DNA of 64,000 nucleotides, taken from contig NC_052018.1 of assembly GCF_015832195.1 (NCBI RefSeq), positions 63,673,666 to 63,737,665 of the forward strand, in the 5' to 3' direction. The notes under the pieces were generated by a model that made no database searches, was not told where the DNA came from, and saw nothing but the letters and a program-made list of their open reading frames with translations. The number at the start of each line of letters is the position of its first letter. Positions within the stretch are counted from its first letter, which is position 1. Origin of the DNA: Motacilla alba alba. Lineage: Eukaryota > Chordata > Aves > Passeriformes > Motacillidae. The position numbers were made by a program, and so were the translations under genes. Shown piece after piece: positions 34,199 through 46,700 of the stretch.

Positions 34199-34592
34199 TT
34201 CTAAGTTAAATAGGTTTACTGACCTGGTTTGACACCCCCATGACAGCTGCACTCACAGCTCACTTCAAGTGTGGAAGTTCTACTGCAGTTTCAGGTGGCT
34301 CCCACTGCAGCAAATTTGAATTAAAATGAAGGCTATGAAATGCACCTCTTCTGGTAGGAGCCTGATTTACAGACAAGTTCTGGGGCCGTGCCAGATCCTC
34401 TAAACAGACTCATGCTTTGCCTCCTTTGCTGGTGTGAGTGAGGGACACACAATCTCAGGTGGACAGACAATATAAATTGACAAGCTCATTGTTTCCTAAT
34501 TTCTCACCAACAAACAGGCAATTAATGAATCCCAAGTACTTTGCTGTAGACCTTGAATGTCTTCTGCCTTTTGCAACAGAGCCCAGCTTGGT

Positions 34593-34784
34593 TTAAATGA
34601 TGATATCGTAAACTCGGCCCACTCTTCCCAGCCACTCCCGTACTGCCTGGCGGACACGGATATCTGTCACGTGGCAAGTCAGCTGGCTGATACAGGGAAA
34701 CACTGCTGGCTGCAGGGCTGTGAAAGTTTGGTCTGGCAGAGCCTGAATCTGGTTGAGAACTGTCAGCACCATGTTGGTCCATGC
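34593..34784 (-). CDS. ARFGEF3: ARFGEF3 terminal exon
   Basis: Acceptor TTTGTAG|GCATGG (AG at 34786-34785), phase 0, 63 residues and TAA at 34595-34593. It begins A-W-T-N-M-V-L-T-V-L and ends G-R-V-Y-D-I-I-I, nearly identical to the remembered human end. A longer minus-strand open frame over the same bases is in another frame and is a shadow. Confidence 0.95.
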   Translation of the reverse strand, partial: AWTNMVLTVLNQIQALPDQTFTALQPAVFPCISQLTCHVTDIRVRQAVREWLGRVGRVYDIII

Positions 34785-37700
34785 CTACAAAGAAATTGGA
34801 TTTAAAAAAAACCTCTTTAGAAGACCTTTCTAAATAGGTGAGCCCAGTGGTTGAGGCAGAAAATAAGGTATCTCATGAAGCAGACTGAGTAATGCCAGCA
34901 TATTCATTTAATGTTCCTAAATCACTTGACTTTGTATTGCAGGTATCATGCTCACCGTTTCCTTTTTTTTTTGTCCCACAGTGAACAAAATCTGTCAAGT
35001 TTGATGCTTTCACTGATTTGTTCACCTGGACATGCAAACAACAAGCTTCTGTTTAGCAAAAGAACCCATTATTTTTCTCTGGAATTAACAAAAAATCCCA
35101 ATTTTAAGTATAAAAGCAATGTGACAAGCAGCATAGCATTTTGAAAACCTTCAGTGGGCTACATCCCATAGCAGTAAGCAATGAGTTTGCTAAGGTGTCA
35201 GTTCTCAGGATTAAGGGCAGCTTTGGCCCCAGTCATAGAAGCACTCTTGACAGCTGAACTAGTATATGCCTGATGACACGTCCCTGAAAACTGACTTTCT
35301 TTTAATAGGGCAGAATCAGGTTTTTATTAATTCCAGCTCCTAAAGATTCAATCCTCATCATGAGAACTTCATTATATTATACAATATTTAATAAAAAGAT
35401 TATAATAACATAAAAAATGTATAGGAATATTTTTATTTATTGCTATTATTATTAGCTTTCTACAAGAATGTCCTACCTGTATCTGGGCCTCTGCATCCCT
35501 AATAGATATACTCAGGGAGCTGACTGTGGACCCTGAACGGGGTCTCTTCTCTTGTCTCAGGATCTCTGGACCAGCACTGAATGAATGCCTCATTTGACCT
35601 TGATCTAGAAGATGTTGAGGCCGCTGGAGTACAGGTGAGTCTGGCCCTCTTGAACCCAGGAGTTCCCCTTTCTTTTCCACTTTGACCTCTTTGGTGAAGG
35701 ATGTCATGGCCTGTTGCTGCTTTCTCTTCTTATATTCTGTCATAAACTTGGAGATGGTTTTGTCAGTGGCTATGGTGTAGATTTTGTTACCAGCACTCTC
35801 CCACCATTCTTTTTTCTTGGTTTGCTCTTTTTTTTCTGGTTTAGGACTCAGGGGTGGGGGTAGCAGCAATATTTCTCCACTCCCTCCTCGAGGTGTCAAG
35901 CTGTCTCCCAGCTGGTCCCTGATTTGACTTCGGTCATCTTCTGATGGTGTGTCCTTTCCGGACAGCCCTCCAGTTGATGGGGTAGAGGTTTCTGAGTGAA
36001 AAGATGGTAAAATGAAGAAAGAGTCACCTTTGAACACGGGAGGCTCCTCTACGTTGTTCTCCAGGTCCAGATGCATTTGGATGTAGTTGTTGCACAGTTC
36101 CATGCAGAGCTTGTGAAGCCGCTTGATCAGCCAGCCCCAGTCTGCATTGCTGACCGGCTGGACGCTCAAAGATGGGATTCGAGCCCTCCACTGCCTCTTC
36201 TCCTTCCCTCGTGGGGGACTGACCTGGGCAGTTTCTTCAAAAATGTCTTCATCTTCTGAAGAACACTGCTGTGATGAGTCCGTGCTTCTCTCATCATCTT
36301 CAAAGAGGATCTTTTTCACTTGCTCTGCAGTGATGCTCTCCTGGTTTGTCAGGATTGCACAAACCAAGGCATGGAAGTAGATGTTGAAGCTCATTGCTGA
36401 CTGGCGATACAAGTTGGCAGCTCCACCAATGCCAGACACTTTTTTCAACAAACACTTCAGCCCAGGTCTGGTGTCAAACTCTCTGGCTGTTCTGTAGGAG
36501 TCCAGGAGTAAGTCAAAGATGACAGCCAGGTTTTGCATGGAGATGTACCTGAGAAAACCAGCCAACTTGTTTTCTGGTACTTGTATTGCCATTTTCTCCT
36601 CCAAGTTAGAAGGGCCTTTAACAAATTCTTCCAGTAAGATGTCATATAAATTCTGGAGCAGTACTTGGTGGGACAGCAAGCTCACCACTATTGTCCTGAA
36701 AGGAATACTTGGTAAACCAAGCATGGAAGGAAAAAAATCACAGAATATTAAAATGGTGCATTGTGCTTATACTAAGAATAAAAGCACACTAAGATATTTC
36801 AGCCTGCTATATCTGAGGAATTTATTAACACACAAATTATTCTTCCACCAACATGTCAGATAATCATTATTTTGCCATGAAAAATTGGGGCCAAAACTAG
36901 TTTACTGCTCAGTTTCCATTTCCACTAATGCCCAGGGAGTACTTCTTAAAAATAAACCATGAAGAGGTATCCAACCAATAAAGAAACATGTACAGGAACA
37001 TCAGCAGTGCAATGCAGCATGCAAAGAAGCTGAAGTCTGGCTGAAGGCACATTTCACTGCTTGCTCTTAAGACTTCAACTTGAACACTGAGAGCCTAGCA
37101 TGGACATATCTATTCCTATTCCTGTTCGTCACATATGATATTGGGTGATTCTTAGCTGTGCTCCTGTTAGAGAGATGCTGGGAGTTATTTTAGCCCTCAG
37201 TGATTTTTGATTTGCACAGGGGACACAGGAATGGCAAATGCCTCTGACCAAAGTTTTCCAGTCTTTCACCAGTAAATAACACTGAGAGGCTTACAGGCAA
37301 GCAAGGCTTGGAAAAAAGACAGGATTAGGGTTTGGTATCTCATGGATTTCAAATTATAAACCTATCTTAAGGTCTTTTAAAAAGATGTTTATGTAAGATT
37401 ACAGGGCAATGTTGTAAATGAAAATGATGCACATAACAATACTTGGTTTGATGTGATGGGTCAAGTTCTAATTAGCACAGCTATCAAGTAAGCAAGAGAT
37501 TTTTCAGTTTGCTTGCAATATTGAAGTTTCAGATCTAATTCAAAGCAAATCTTCATGTAACATGAGAAGTTCTGTAGTAGGCCTTTGACTTTTTTGTTGC
37601 AAAAATTATTCTGCTTTCATTAAACAACTTTAAAAAGTGTTTGGGAATACCAAGACAAAAAGCCAATATTTTTTGAGAAATCCTATCAAAACACAGTTTT

Positions 37701-40700
37701 GAGAATGCAACATTTTTAAAAAAGTTCAGGCAAAACTGTTATTCAGTTACATTCCCTGTGTCACTTTGCCTACCATGACACAGCTGATACATCAGTAAAA
37801 TTTAGTAGTCTTATTATTTGACAGTGATAAAATGTTAATGATTAGCACATACAGTTGAGCTCTTTATGGGGAAGTAGTTTTCTGCTGTAAAAATCATTAG
37901 AGGCTCTGACTCAAAAAAGCTCTTAAGAGCATGTATAAAGTTAAATGAGAGCTTGCAGTGATTTCAAGCAACTAATCCTGTTCCAAAAGCAGGGTCAGGA
38001 ATGAAGGAGATCTGCTTTCCTTGTAATAGCCAAAAAAGCAATTTACAAGGACAGTATAAAGTACTGCTCAATCCCAAAAGAAACTGGTAGAGAACTACAG
38101 GTGAAAACACAATGCCAAAGCTGGTTAAGGATAGTATTTTCTTACTCTGACCAAAGTCTCAAACTGAAATATATGATTACTTTTCAGGAAGAAGAAAAGC
38201 TCCCTTACCCCAGCTTCCTGTGAAACGATGCAGCATTAAGGAAACAAAACCAAAAGGGAGAAGTGAAACCCTGCTAAGGTTAAAGCAAAACTTTTGGAAA
38301 GGCCACATTTACAATCGTGCATGATTGCGATATTACTGCACTGCTGTAGCAAATAATATGAAAACAGTGGCACAGTCAACTTGTGAGCTGTGTTTTGGTG
38401 AAAAAATGAGCATTGCTGGGATAACACTTGGCTATGGGCATACACACCTTTAGAAGTTGGCTGGACAAAGCACAGTGTGAGAGCATTCAGAGTTTGCATT
38501 AATTGCAAGCTTTATTTACTTGTTTAAAGACAAGCAAGACCCTTCCTGCCCTTACAAACATAGCCTGTTAGATTGCATGGCCTTAGGTGTAATGAGAGGT
38601 GAATATTCCAGTCTTTTGCTTTGCATTCATAGTAACAGGAAGAATGCCCTGCTAGCCTTTGGATAAAGTAGATATTTTCCCCTATAAAGGAATGGTTTAA
38701 CCTGTGACTTCAAGCTTTCTTTGTGCAGGGCCCTGTTCTCTGATGGTGAGGCAACAGAGCACCTGCTCTCAGGGGAAAACTTCTGTACAGCAGTGTAAGA
38801 ATAGAGATATCTTGCGTGGTCTTTCTTCCTGTCTATCCAAAGAAGGACCATCACATTCTGGGTCCTTGTTGCAAGCAATAGTTTAGATTTGAATGGTATA
38901 AAACCATGTTTGGTATCTCGCAAAAGACAATGTCATGCTGTTATATACCTTGCAATACAAACACAAACCCTGAATGCAGAATTCTGATTCTTGGCCCAAA
39001 TGATGGTACAGCAGTTGTTTAAACAACCATGTGCAAGCAAAAGGAAATATTCTTTCACAGGATCAGACTATAGTGCAAACAGATGAGTTTCTCGGGTGGT
39101 AACATAGCAGAAAGACTTCCACAGAAATAACGTGCAAAGCAAAAACAACGCTCCCTAGCTCGATGTTGACAGCTTTGCAGTTTTGGATGTGGTCTCTTCA
39201 GTTTATAATGCCCCAGTTCATCCATTACCTTTTTCTACCTTCTTAACAAAGTAATACTGAATTTAAAAGACCCTTAGTGAAGCAGACATTGCATTTGCTA
39301 GCTATCACTAAAACTGCAACAGTGTCACAAAACCTAATTTGATCAGTGTATTCATTTTTGTTGATGAGCCCTATGGAGAGGTATGATTTACCAGGCTCAG
39401 TTCAGCAATATTTTTATCTTGCTTTTAGTGACACAGTGTCTTCCTTGGAAGATATTTTACCTTCTCTGGTTATGCCCATTTGGTTTCTTATCTGGTGGCA
39501 GGTCAATGATGAGCACACATGACTGGGCATGTTCAAACCCTTCCTTGTTGCTTGGGGTTTTTGGGGAGCATTGAGTCTCCAGCATAAAGACCTAGAAAGC
39601 AACAAGTTACAGAAAACAATGAGTTTAGTACTTGCAGTGGGTCTGGGAATAGGACTTCCTGCAGTGTGAAATATCTGTCATTCTGAATTATTTTACAGTG
39701 ATAGAGAGAATGCGAGGTATCCCCTGTGGCAGACCTTCCCTGTAGTATGCTACTTTGGTAAAACAGCAATGGGCTGCCTCCAGACATCCAGTGGGGTGCA
39801 GGGCAAATGACCGACTTATTTTTCTTTGAACTTGTTTAAGGCATAACACGAAATGCCAAACCAAGCTTTCTGCTGTCTGCATGCTTCTATCTGAAAGCAC
39901 CATGTACAGTGGAGACAAGGACCCGTTTGCACAGTTAGCCAGTTGCACCTAGAAAGGTGGTTGTTGGAAGATTATTTTCAGCCATGAAGATACCACCAAA
40001 TATGCAATCCTTTGGGCGTGTGCTGTAATTTCACCACAGACAGCAACTAAATACCAAGCAGCCATGAACTTACCACACCCCACACCCCATCTCTCTCAAG
40101 GATGAGGAGGGGAATCAGGGAAAAACAGATAAACCCCATGGGTTGCTATAAAAGTGGTTTAATAATTTAAATAAAATACAGTAGTATCATCTACCATCAC
40201 CACTACAAAAAGGGCAACAAAAAACAAAAAATCAAAAAAAAAAAAAAGAAAAAAAAAGAGAGAGGGAAGTAAAATTTGTACAGTATCATTGTTCATAACC
40301 CAATGACTGATGCCCAGCCTGTTCCTGAGCAGCCCCTGCCAGACAACTCCCCTCATTTACATTCTGAGCATGACACTCTCTGGTATGGGATATCCCTCTG
40401 GCCAGTCTCCACCAGCTATCCTGGCTGTGCTTCCCCCCAGGCTTCTCATGTCCCCCCTTACTGGCAGAGGGTGGAAAACTGAATGGTCCTTGACCTAGTG
40501 TAAGCACTATTCAGCAACAACTAGAACATCAGTATGTTATCAACATTATTCTCATACTAAATTCAAACCACAGCACCGTACCAATTACTAGGAAGAAAAT
40601 TAACTCCATCCCAACCAAAATCAGTTCAGTGAGAAACAGGGAAACAACTCTCAATTGCTGTGGATTTGTTTTGTAGCTTCATAGTTGTAGCAAATCCTCA

Positions 40701-43700
40701 CTGCGGAGGAAGCAGGGAGTGCCACTGATCGTGTCTACAAGAAAAGTATTAATGTTACATTCCCTGCTTTCTTGAATTCTGCATCTTTAAAACTTAATTT
40801 AAAACATATTTTCTATTCAAACAATGTCTGCCACTACTACATTATGTGTGATCACCAATCCTGGTCTGTATGTCTCAGATTTTCAAGCGGCATCAGAGTA
40901 TGATTTATCAAGTCAGAAATTGACACCAAACATCTGCTGGATGTTTTAATCTATCTGCTTTCCCAGGCTGAAACTGTCATATGGTATTTACAGTTTTATG
41001 GTACCCTGCAGGTCATTAGGTTCAGTCTGCTGTATTTCAAAGAACTTGTTTCATGTAACCACTTTCATAGAATGAATAACCTCCATTGTAGTCAAAAGAA
41101 CCCTAAGAAGGTTCCAAGTTTGCTCTGCTGATTCTGATTAGGAGTTAGTGAATCATTTGTTAAATGTCAGCATTATCCTCTAGTTCCCAGTAACTCTTTT
41201 TCTTCTTTGCCTATAAATACCTAGATATTTATAGAGAAAAATGCTTGGATAGGTTAATCAAATCTTGTTTTCCTATTTTCATATCACCATCTCTGTTCTA
41301 GTGCAATTTTTGTCCTTTGAATTTATCATTCCTTAACAGAGTATTCAGAAATCTATGTGACATTCTTGATGAGGATTCACAGTGACACTACTATTTCCCT
41401 TTATCAGAAACATCTCCACTGATGAATGCTATCCTGGCAATTTTTAAAATTACAATAGGCTCATTGTCAGTCCTCTCTAGATACCCATGCATTTTTCCCA
41501 TGCTAGGCATTTCAAATACCTGTTTACAGGGCAACAGTTCTGAGGTTTTCTTCTTTTTTTTTTTCTTTCTTTCCTAGTTTTTGTTATATTTTCTGAATAC
41601 TACTATTAGACAATTGATGTTAGCCTGGTGATGAGAAAGTCTTTGGCTATAGGGTTTGTGAGGAAGATGGTGTAAAAAAGACACTTTCATAAAGAAAAGC
41701 TCCAAGTTCAAAAGGTTTTCTGACTTCCCCTGAAATATCTGTCAGTACCTGCTGTGCCATGGCTCTGATCCTCCAGTACTCAGCTTCAGCACTTGGGGAG
41801 AGGGAGGGGGCTGCCACCTTCACTTCACAGGCATCTCCACTGAAGCTTTCAGTACCACTGTGGAAATAGCCCAACAGGTTCTATAGAGAGACACAATATC
41901 AGAATTTCACTGTGAGGTAAACAAATGACTAAAGCCATGTCCAGCCTGTTTGTGTGAAATACAAGATTCAGTGGCCTTTGCCATTCCCACCAGCTGGCCA
42001 CCTGCCATCTAGAATTAACATATCCAACATAAAGGCAGCTTTTTATGGATAATGGTCTGCACAGACTTCACAGGATTTTTTGTTTACAAATCAGACAGTG
42101 AATTGAAAACTAGTCTATATGGAGCATGCAGCTATAGCAAAGCAACATCGTCTTCTACCTAGTTTTTGTAAATCCAGAGGAAGAAATTGATCAAAAGTGA
42201 AATTTTCACCTATTGAACCCTTCTGATTTCAAGGCAATTTAAAATAAGTCTGAACTGAAAGCTACTAGTGTGATCTGTATACATTTAGAAAAACTGATTT
42301 CAATCTCCACTGTTCCAACATGTTTAATTGTGAGTGGTCAAAAGTTAGCGCATTCACTGTGTGATTACATTTTGACTGACAGCAAAATGGCAATTTTACC
42401 TTTACTGGCTCCAGAGTGGCAGAGAATGCATCCTGCAAGGCACAACATGCAAGCCTCCACATCTCTTCAGTAAAAACAGGCCCTGCTGTCACCAACACAT
42501 ACCTGCAAAGACACAGGAAAATGTTACCATGTTCAAGAAGGAACTAGACAATTCTTGCTCCTAAAAGGAGAAGGTTGAACATCCCCATCTTTGGAAGTGT
42601 CCAAAGCTAAGCTGGATGGGGCTTTGAGCAACTTGGTCTAGTGGAAAGTGTCTCTACCCATGGCAGGGGAGTTGAAACTCAGTGATCTTTAAGATCCTTT
42701 CCAACACAAACCATTCTATGAATCTATGAAAACAGAACAAAAGGCTTACTCAGTAGCTAGCTAATGTTATCCAATTTCTCAGTTGTTATCCTAACCTATT
42801 TTTGTAATTACACAATAGTTTTGACTTCTTTTTCTCCTTTGTTTTTCCTCTTTAAGTAGACATCTTGCCACAAGAACCACACACTATGTAACTGTATAAA
42901 TGCAGCACTTATTTTGATTATGACTGTAATAGTCTGCAGACTTAGAAAGGTGCTAATTACCTCTAAAGACCTATGAATGCCAGGAGAAGATCCTTTTTCT
43001 TAAGGATCAATTATTAACTAACTATATATAAGTAATGTGCAAGTGCTTTTTTTGAGAATCATACATGAAGTAACGCCCAAAATCACAAGTCCTGAAGCAC
43101 AATGAAAACAGCCAGAAAACGTTAATGAGTGTAAAATCCATTATTCCACTAAAAAGACCTAAGACATATTGTAGACTTCTTTTGAGATGTTAACCATCTT
43201 ATCAGTCCGCAAGTTCTTCAAAGAGAATCTTTTTTGAATGTGCTTAGAGTGAACAGATTGGGTTACCTGATACAGGAGCAGCCAACTCTGGAAATAATTT
43301 CTGTTGGTTCTGCTACACAGGCTACCAGTAACTTGAAAAGATCTTTCAACATAGTATTGATCATATTTTCATAACCAATATCTATAAGAAAAAAAACACA
43401 GACTGGTTTTAACATCATTGCCTTTTCATTATAATGAGATAAACAGTCTTGCTACCCTTACTGCTATTCAGAGAATTTGCAAAACCAAATGCTTTTTATG
43501 CAGCTATTGAAACATGCATTGCATCAAGCTGAAAGAAGAACAATCCTTTTTAAGTTAACAATATAAAATGTCTGGACTGAAGTGGTACAGGAGAAATCAT
43601 CTTAGATCCTGTTTCTGATATTCTAGTTCCTTATGATCAAAGCATTTGTATCTTCTTTTGGGAATATACTAAAGATTATGATCTTTTAATTTTGAAGACA

Positions 43701-46700
43701 GCCCTGCTCTGAGAAGGAGCCCGGTCTAAATAACTTCCATAAGTGTCTTACAATTTTTTTCCCCATAATTCTAAACTCTATAAAGAAAAAAAAAAATTCC
43801 AATCAGAAATTTTAAACTCTCCTCCTCTTTTATGCCCGAGCAACCAAAAAAGCAATGAAACCACCTCCTCAAGTAGTTATTCAGCAACATTTCACTGGTG
43901 ACAGTAGATAGGACACTACAATGACATACCTGAGTGTATGAAATTCTGAATGTGCTCCACTACGAGTTCACTGGAAAGGCCAATGGCATGCTTGAAATTA
44001 GAAGATGCCACATCCCAGTAAGAGTGGTCACCATGGCTGCGATGGAGCCAAAGAGACATCGTGGGAAGAAGAAGATGTACAACTGCATAAATGCCAAATC
44101 CCGGTCCTTAAAATAAACACAATAATGGTTGTATGTACCTGCTTACAAAGCCTACATGCTCAGTAAATTTGCTAACTTGTTAGCAAATGCTGAAGCTTGA
44201 GGTAATGCTGAAGGAAAGAGGTTCTGAAACTTTTTTGTGGGATGAGAGTGGCAAAATTTGGATGTAGTTGTGATGTACATTTAGCCAACTTTTACCTGCA
44301 GTCCTTCCCAGCAGATCTGCAGGATTATGTAATTTTCTCTTCCATTTGCTAGACAAGAAGCAAACATTTTCTGTGGCTAGGGCATCGATAGAGTACCACA
44401 CCTCTTTATTGTGCAATGAATTTAAGCATATGTTCAATATGCTCTTACAAGATGCCTTTTATCAACAGAATGATGGATTAAGTGGAAGAACTTATCAGCT
44501 CTGAGAAAATCCCTTTGTGGCAGAGAATGTCTCTGTGCAGCTTTAACACAAGTAAAATACCTGACAGAAATGGCTTAGGAGTCTAAAAGGGTTGGTTAGG
44601 AGTCCACTAGCTCACATTTTATCAGGCCCTTTCATTACCAGGTGTCTTGGCAACATCCCTTAGCAACTCAAAGAGCAGATCCAAAGTAGGAGGCTGATGC
44701 TGACGGGGACAGTTGGATATGGCAGTTGTTAATTCTTCCAGCAGAATAACCCAGACATTGATAAGGCCTACAAGTAAAGAAAGGAAGATTAAAAACAATG
44801 AATAAGATACTGCTTGACACAGGTGAAACTTGCCCTCAGAAATTATATAAATTAATACATTAAGTAACTTAAAGATCATGGTTCTTGCATGTTTACTGTT
44901 GCCGTGTAATGGTTGTGGTCAATAGCCATTTTTGAAATGATGGTTTCCTTTTCCCTCCCTTTTTATCAAATGTGTGTTTTGTCCCATCCTTCCTCATCAA
45001 TACACACATTGTTCTGGTCATACTTTACTATTCCTACTAGATCAGTCTCTTTAACCTTGTGTAAAACATCCCACAAAAAATACATAAATAAAACCTCATC
45101 TCATTACCATTGCAAATGCTGCCCAGAACATACTGTATTCCCTTAGATTATGCTTTAAAGTAAGGCTCCTGAGAAGACTAGCCATAATTTAACTGGCTCT
45201 ATTTGGTACTCAGGACTGAAGAGTAAAAATAACTCATGAGGTATGATCAGGCTGCCTCACATCTCATCTTTAGATGTTGAAGAGGTCACAGAGCTGGACA
45301 CTGCCAGAAGAGCAGATAGAATACAGCTGAGTTCTCATCTACACTGGCAAGCAGGTATCCCCTAAAAGATTACAGGATACAACTAGTATTCAATACTATT
45401 TTGAAGATGGTTAGGAATTACTGCCCTTTAATTTTTCACAGATCCCTTAAGTATCAGCTAGTTCCTCATGATAACATGAACAACTAGAAGGATCTTGCAC
45501 ATTACACTCTTAAGTCACCTTAAAAGGCTATGGGTTTATTAGGCTAAAATGGATTTTACTTTGGTTCACCAGTAAGGTCCTGTTGTCTGTCAGTGGCAGC
45601 TACGCTGATGTAGTCTATATCTTATGATGCCTGTTAGCTAATTATGTTCTAAAAGCAATACAAGAGGGAGCTTTTTTGAAGATTCACTGAGCTTGCTGAC
45701 TGCAAGAATCTTCCTGAGAAACAAGGAAAAAACAGTGAAATCATTACTTCGTAACTAGGTTGAGGATTTATTTATGCCCACCACTTCAAGAGGGCAGTGG
45801 TGTGCCCTGTTTTGAGTCAGTCAGACTTTAATGATACTTCTGGATAAGGAAACAGCATAAATGACTTAGAGTGAAATATGGACGTTTTCCAGTCTGGGAG
45901 AACTGAGTATCTCTAAAACACCCTCTTGAAGAGTCCAGCATGAAATCAAATACAGTATGAAAATATACTGCAAATATGCCAAAGTAGGTTAAAACATTTT
46001 GCCTCATCCTGCTACCGACTTAGAGCAGTAGAGTGCCAGGTGAAGACTGCCTTGTGTCTTTGTAAAAGTCAGTCTGCCTAGCAAGGTTCTAACACTACTG
46101 CCATGTAAATAACAAACTGGGTGACAGTCTCAGGGCATAGCTCTGACAAGAACCAAAAGAAGGTCTATTTGCTCCAGGGTAGTATTTCTGTTTACAGCAG
46201 GAGAGTAACAGGCAGAGTCACTTCAGAACAGTAGGCAACTGAGGTGGGGAGACCCTAGGTCAAGTTCCAAGTCTTATTCAAACCAGAGGCTTCGACGACT
46301 TGGGTCTTATAGGTCCCAGGTAAATATCTTAAAATCCCCTGAGAGAGAAAAATCAAACTAAACCCAGCACAGAAAGAAGTAAAAGGTTGTTTTGTTAAAA
46401 ACTAGGACTTGTGATTTCTGGTTTCAGAGAGCAGCTTTTCTCTCCTTTACCCAGGGTAGCAGGAACAGGACAATCCATGTGGTGGAAGAGTCTAGATAAA
46501 GGTGGTACCAAGGGCCAGTCTGGTGAGGCACATGAATGAAATGCATTGGAGGCAGCCTGCTTTCTGCCAGATTGCAGCTGACTCTTTACAGAGGCAGCCT
46601 GGTTGGAACAGCTCAGTAGTCCACATATTCAGAAGTGACTGTGAAGCAAGGGGTCAAGTTAGAAATGTAGCTATAAGATGAAGGCCATATATTTTGATTA

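Larger units (their letters stand above)
27680..34592 (-). other. Probable ARFGEF3 3' UTR
   Basis: There is no coding sequence between the ARFGEF3 stop (34593) and the tandem minus-strand AATAAA signals at 27722-27717 and 27703-27698. These are followed on the minus strand by a GT-rich stretch (TTTGGTTTTGTGT), the normal layout of a cleavage site. From memory the human gene also has a multi-kilobase 3' UTR, which would match about 6.9 kb here. A proximal alternative is the overlapping AATAAA series at 34198-34185. The extent is inferred, not shown by transcripts. Confidence 0.4.

Noticed and set aside
34522..34782. Minus-strand 86-codon frame over the ARFGEF3 last exon
   Set aside because: Wrong frame; the phase-correct reading gives the conserved ARFGEF3 end and stops at 34593.
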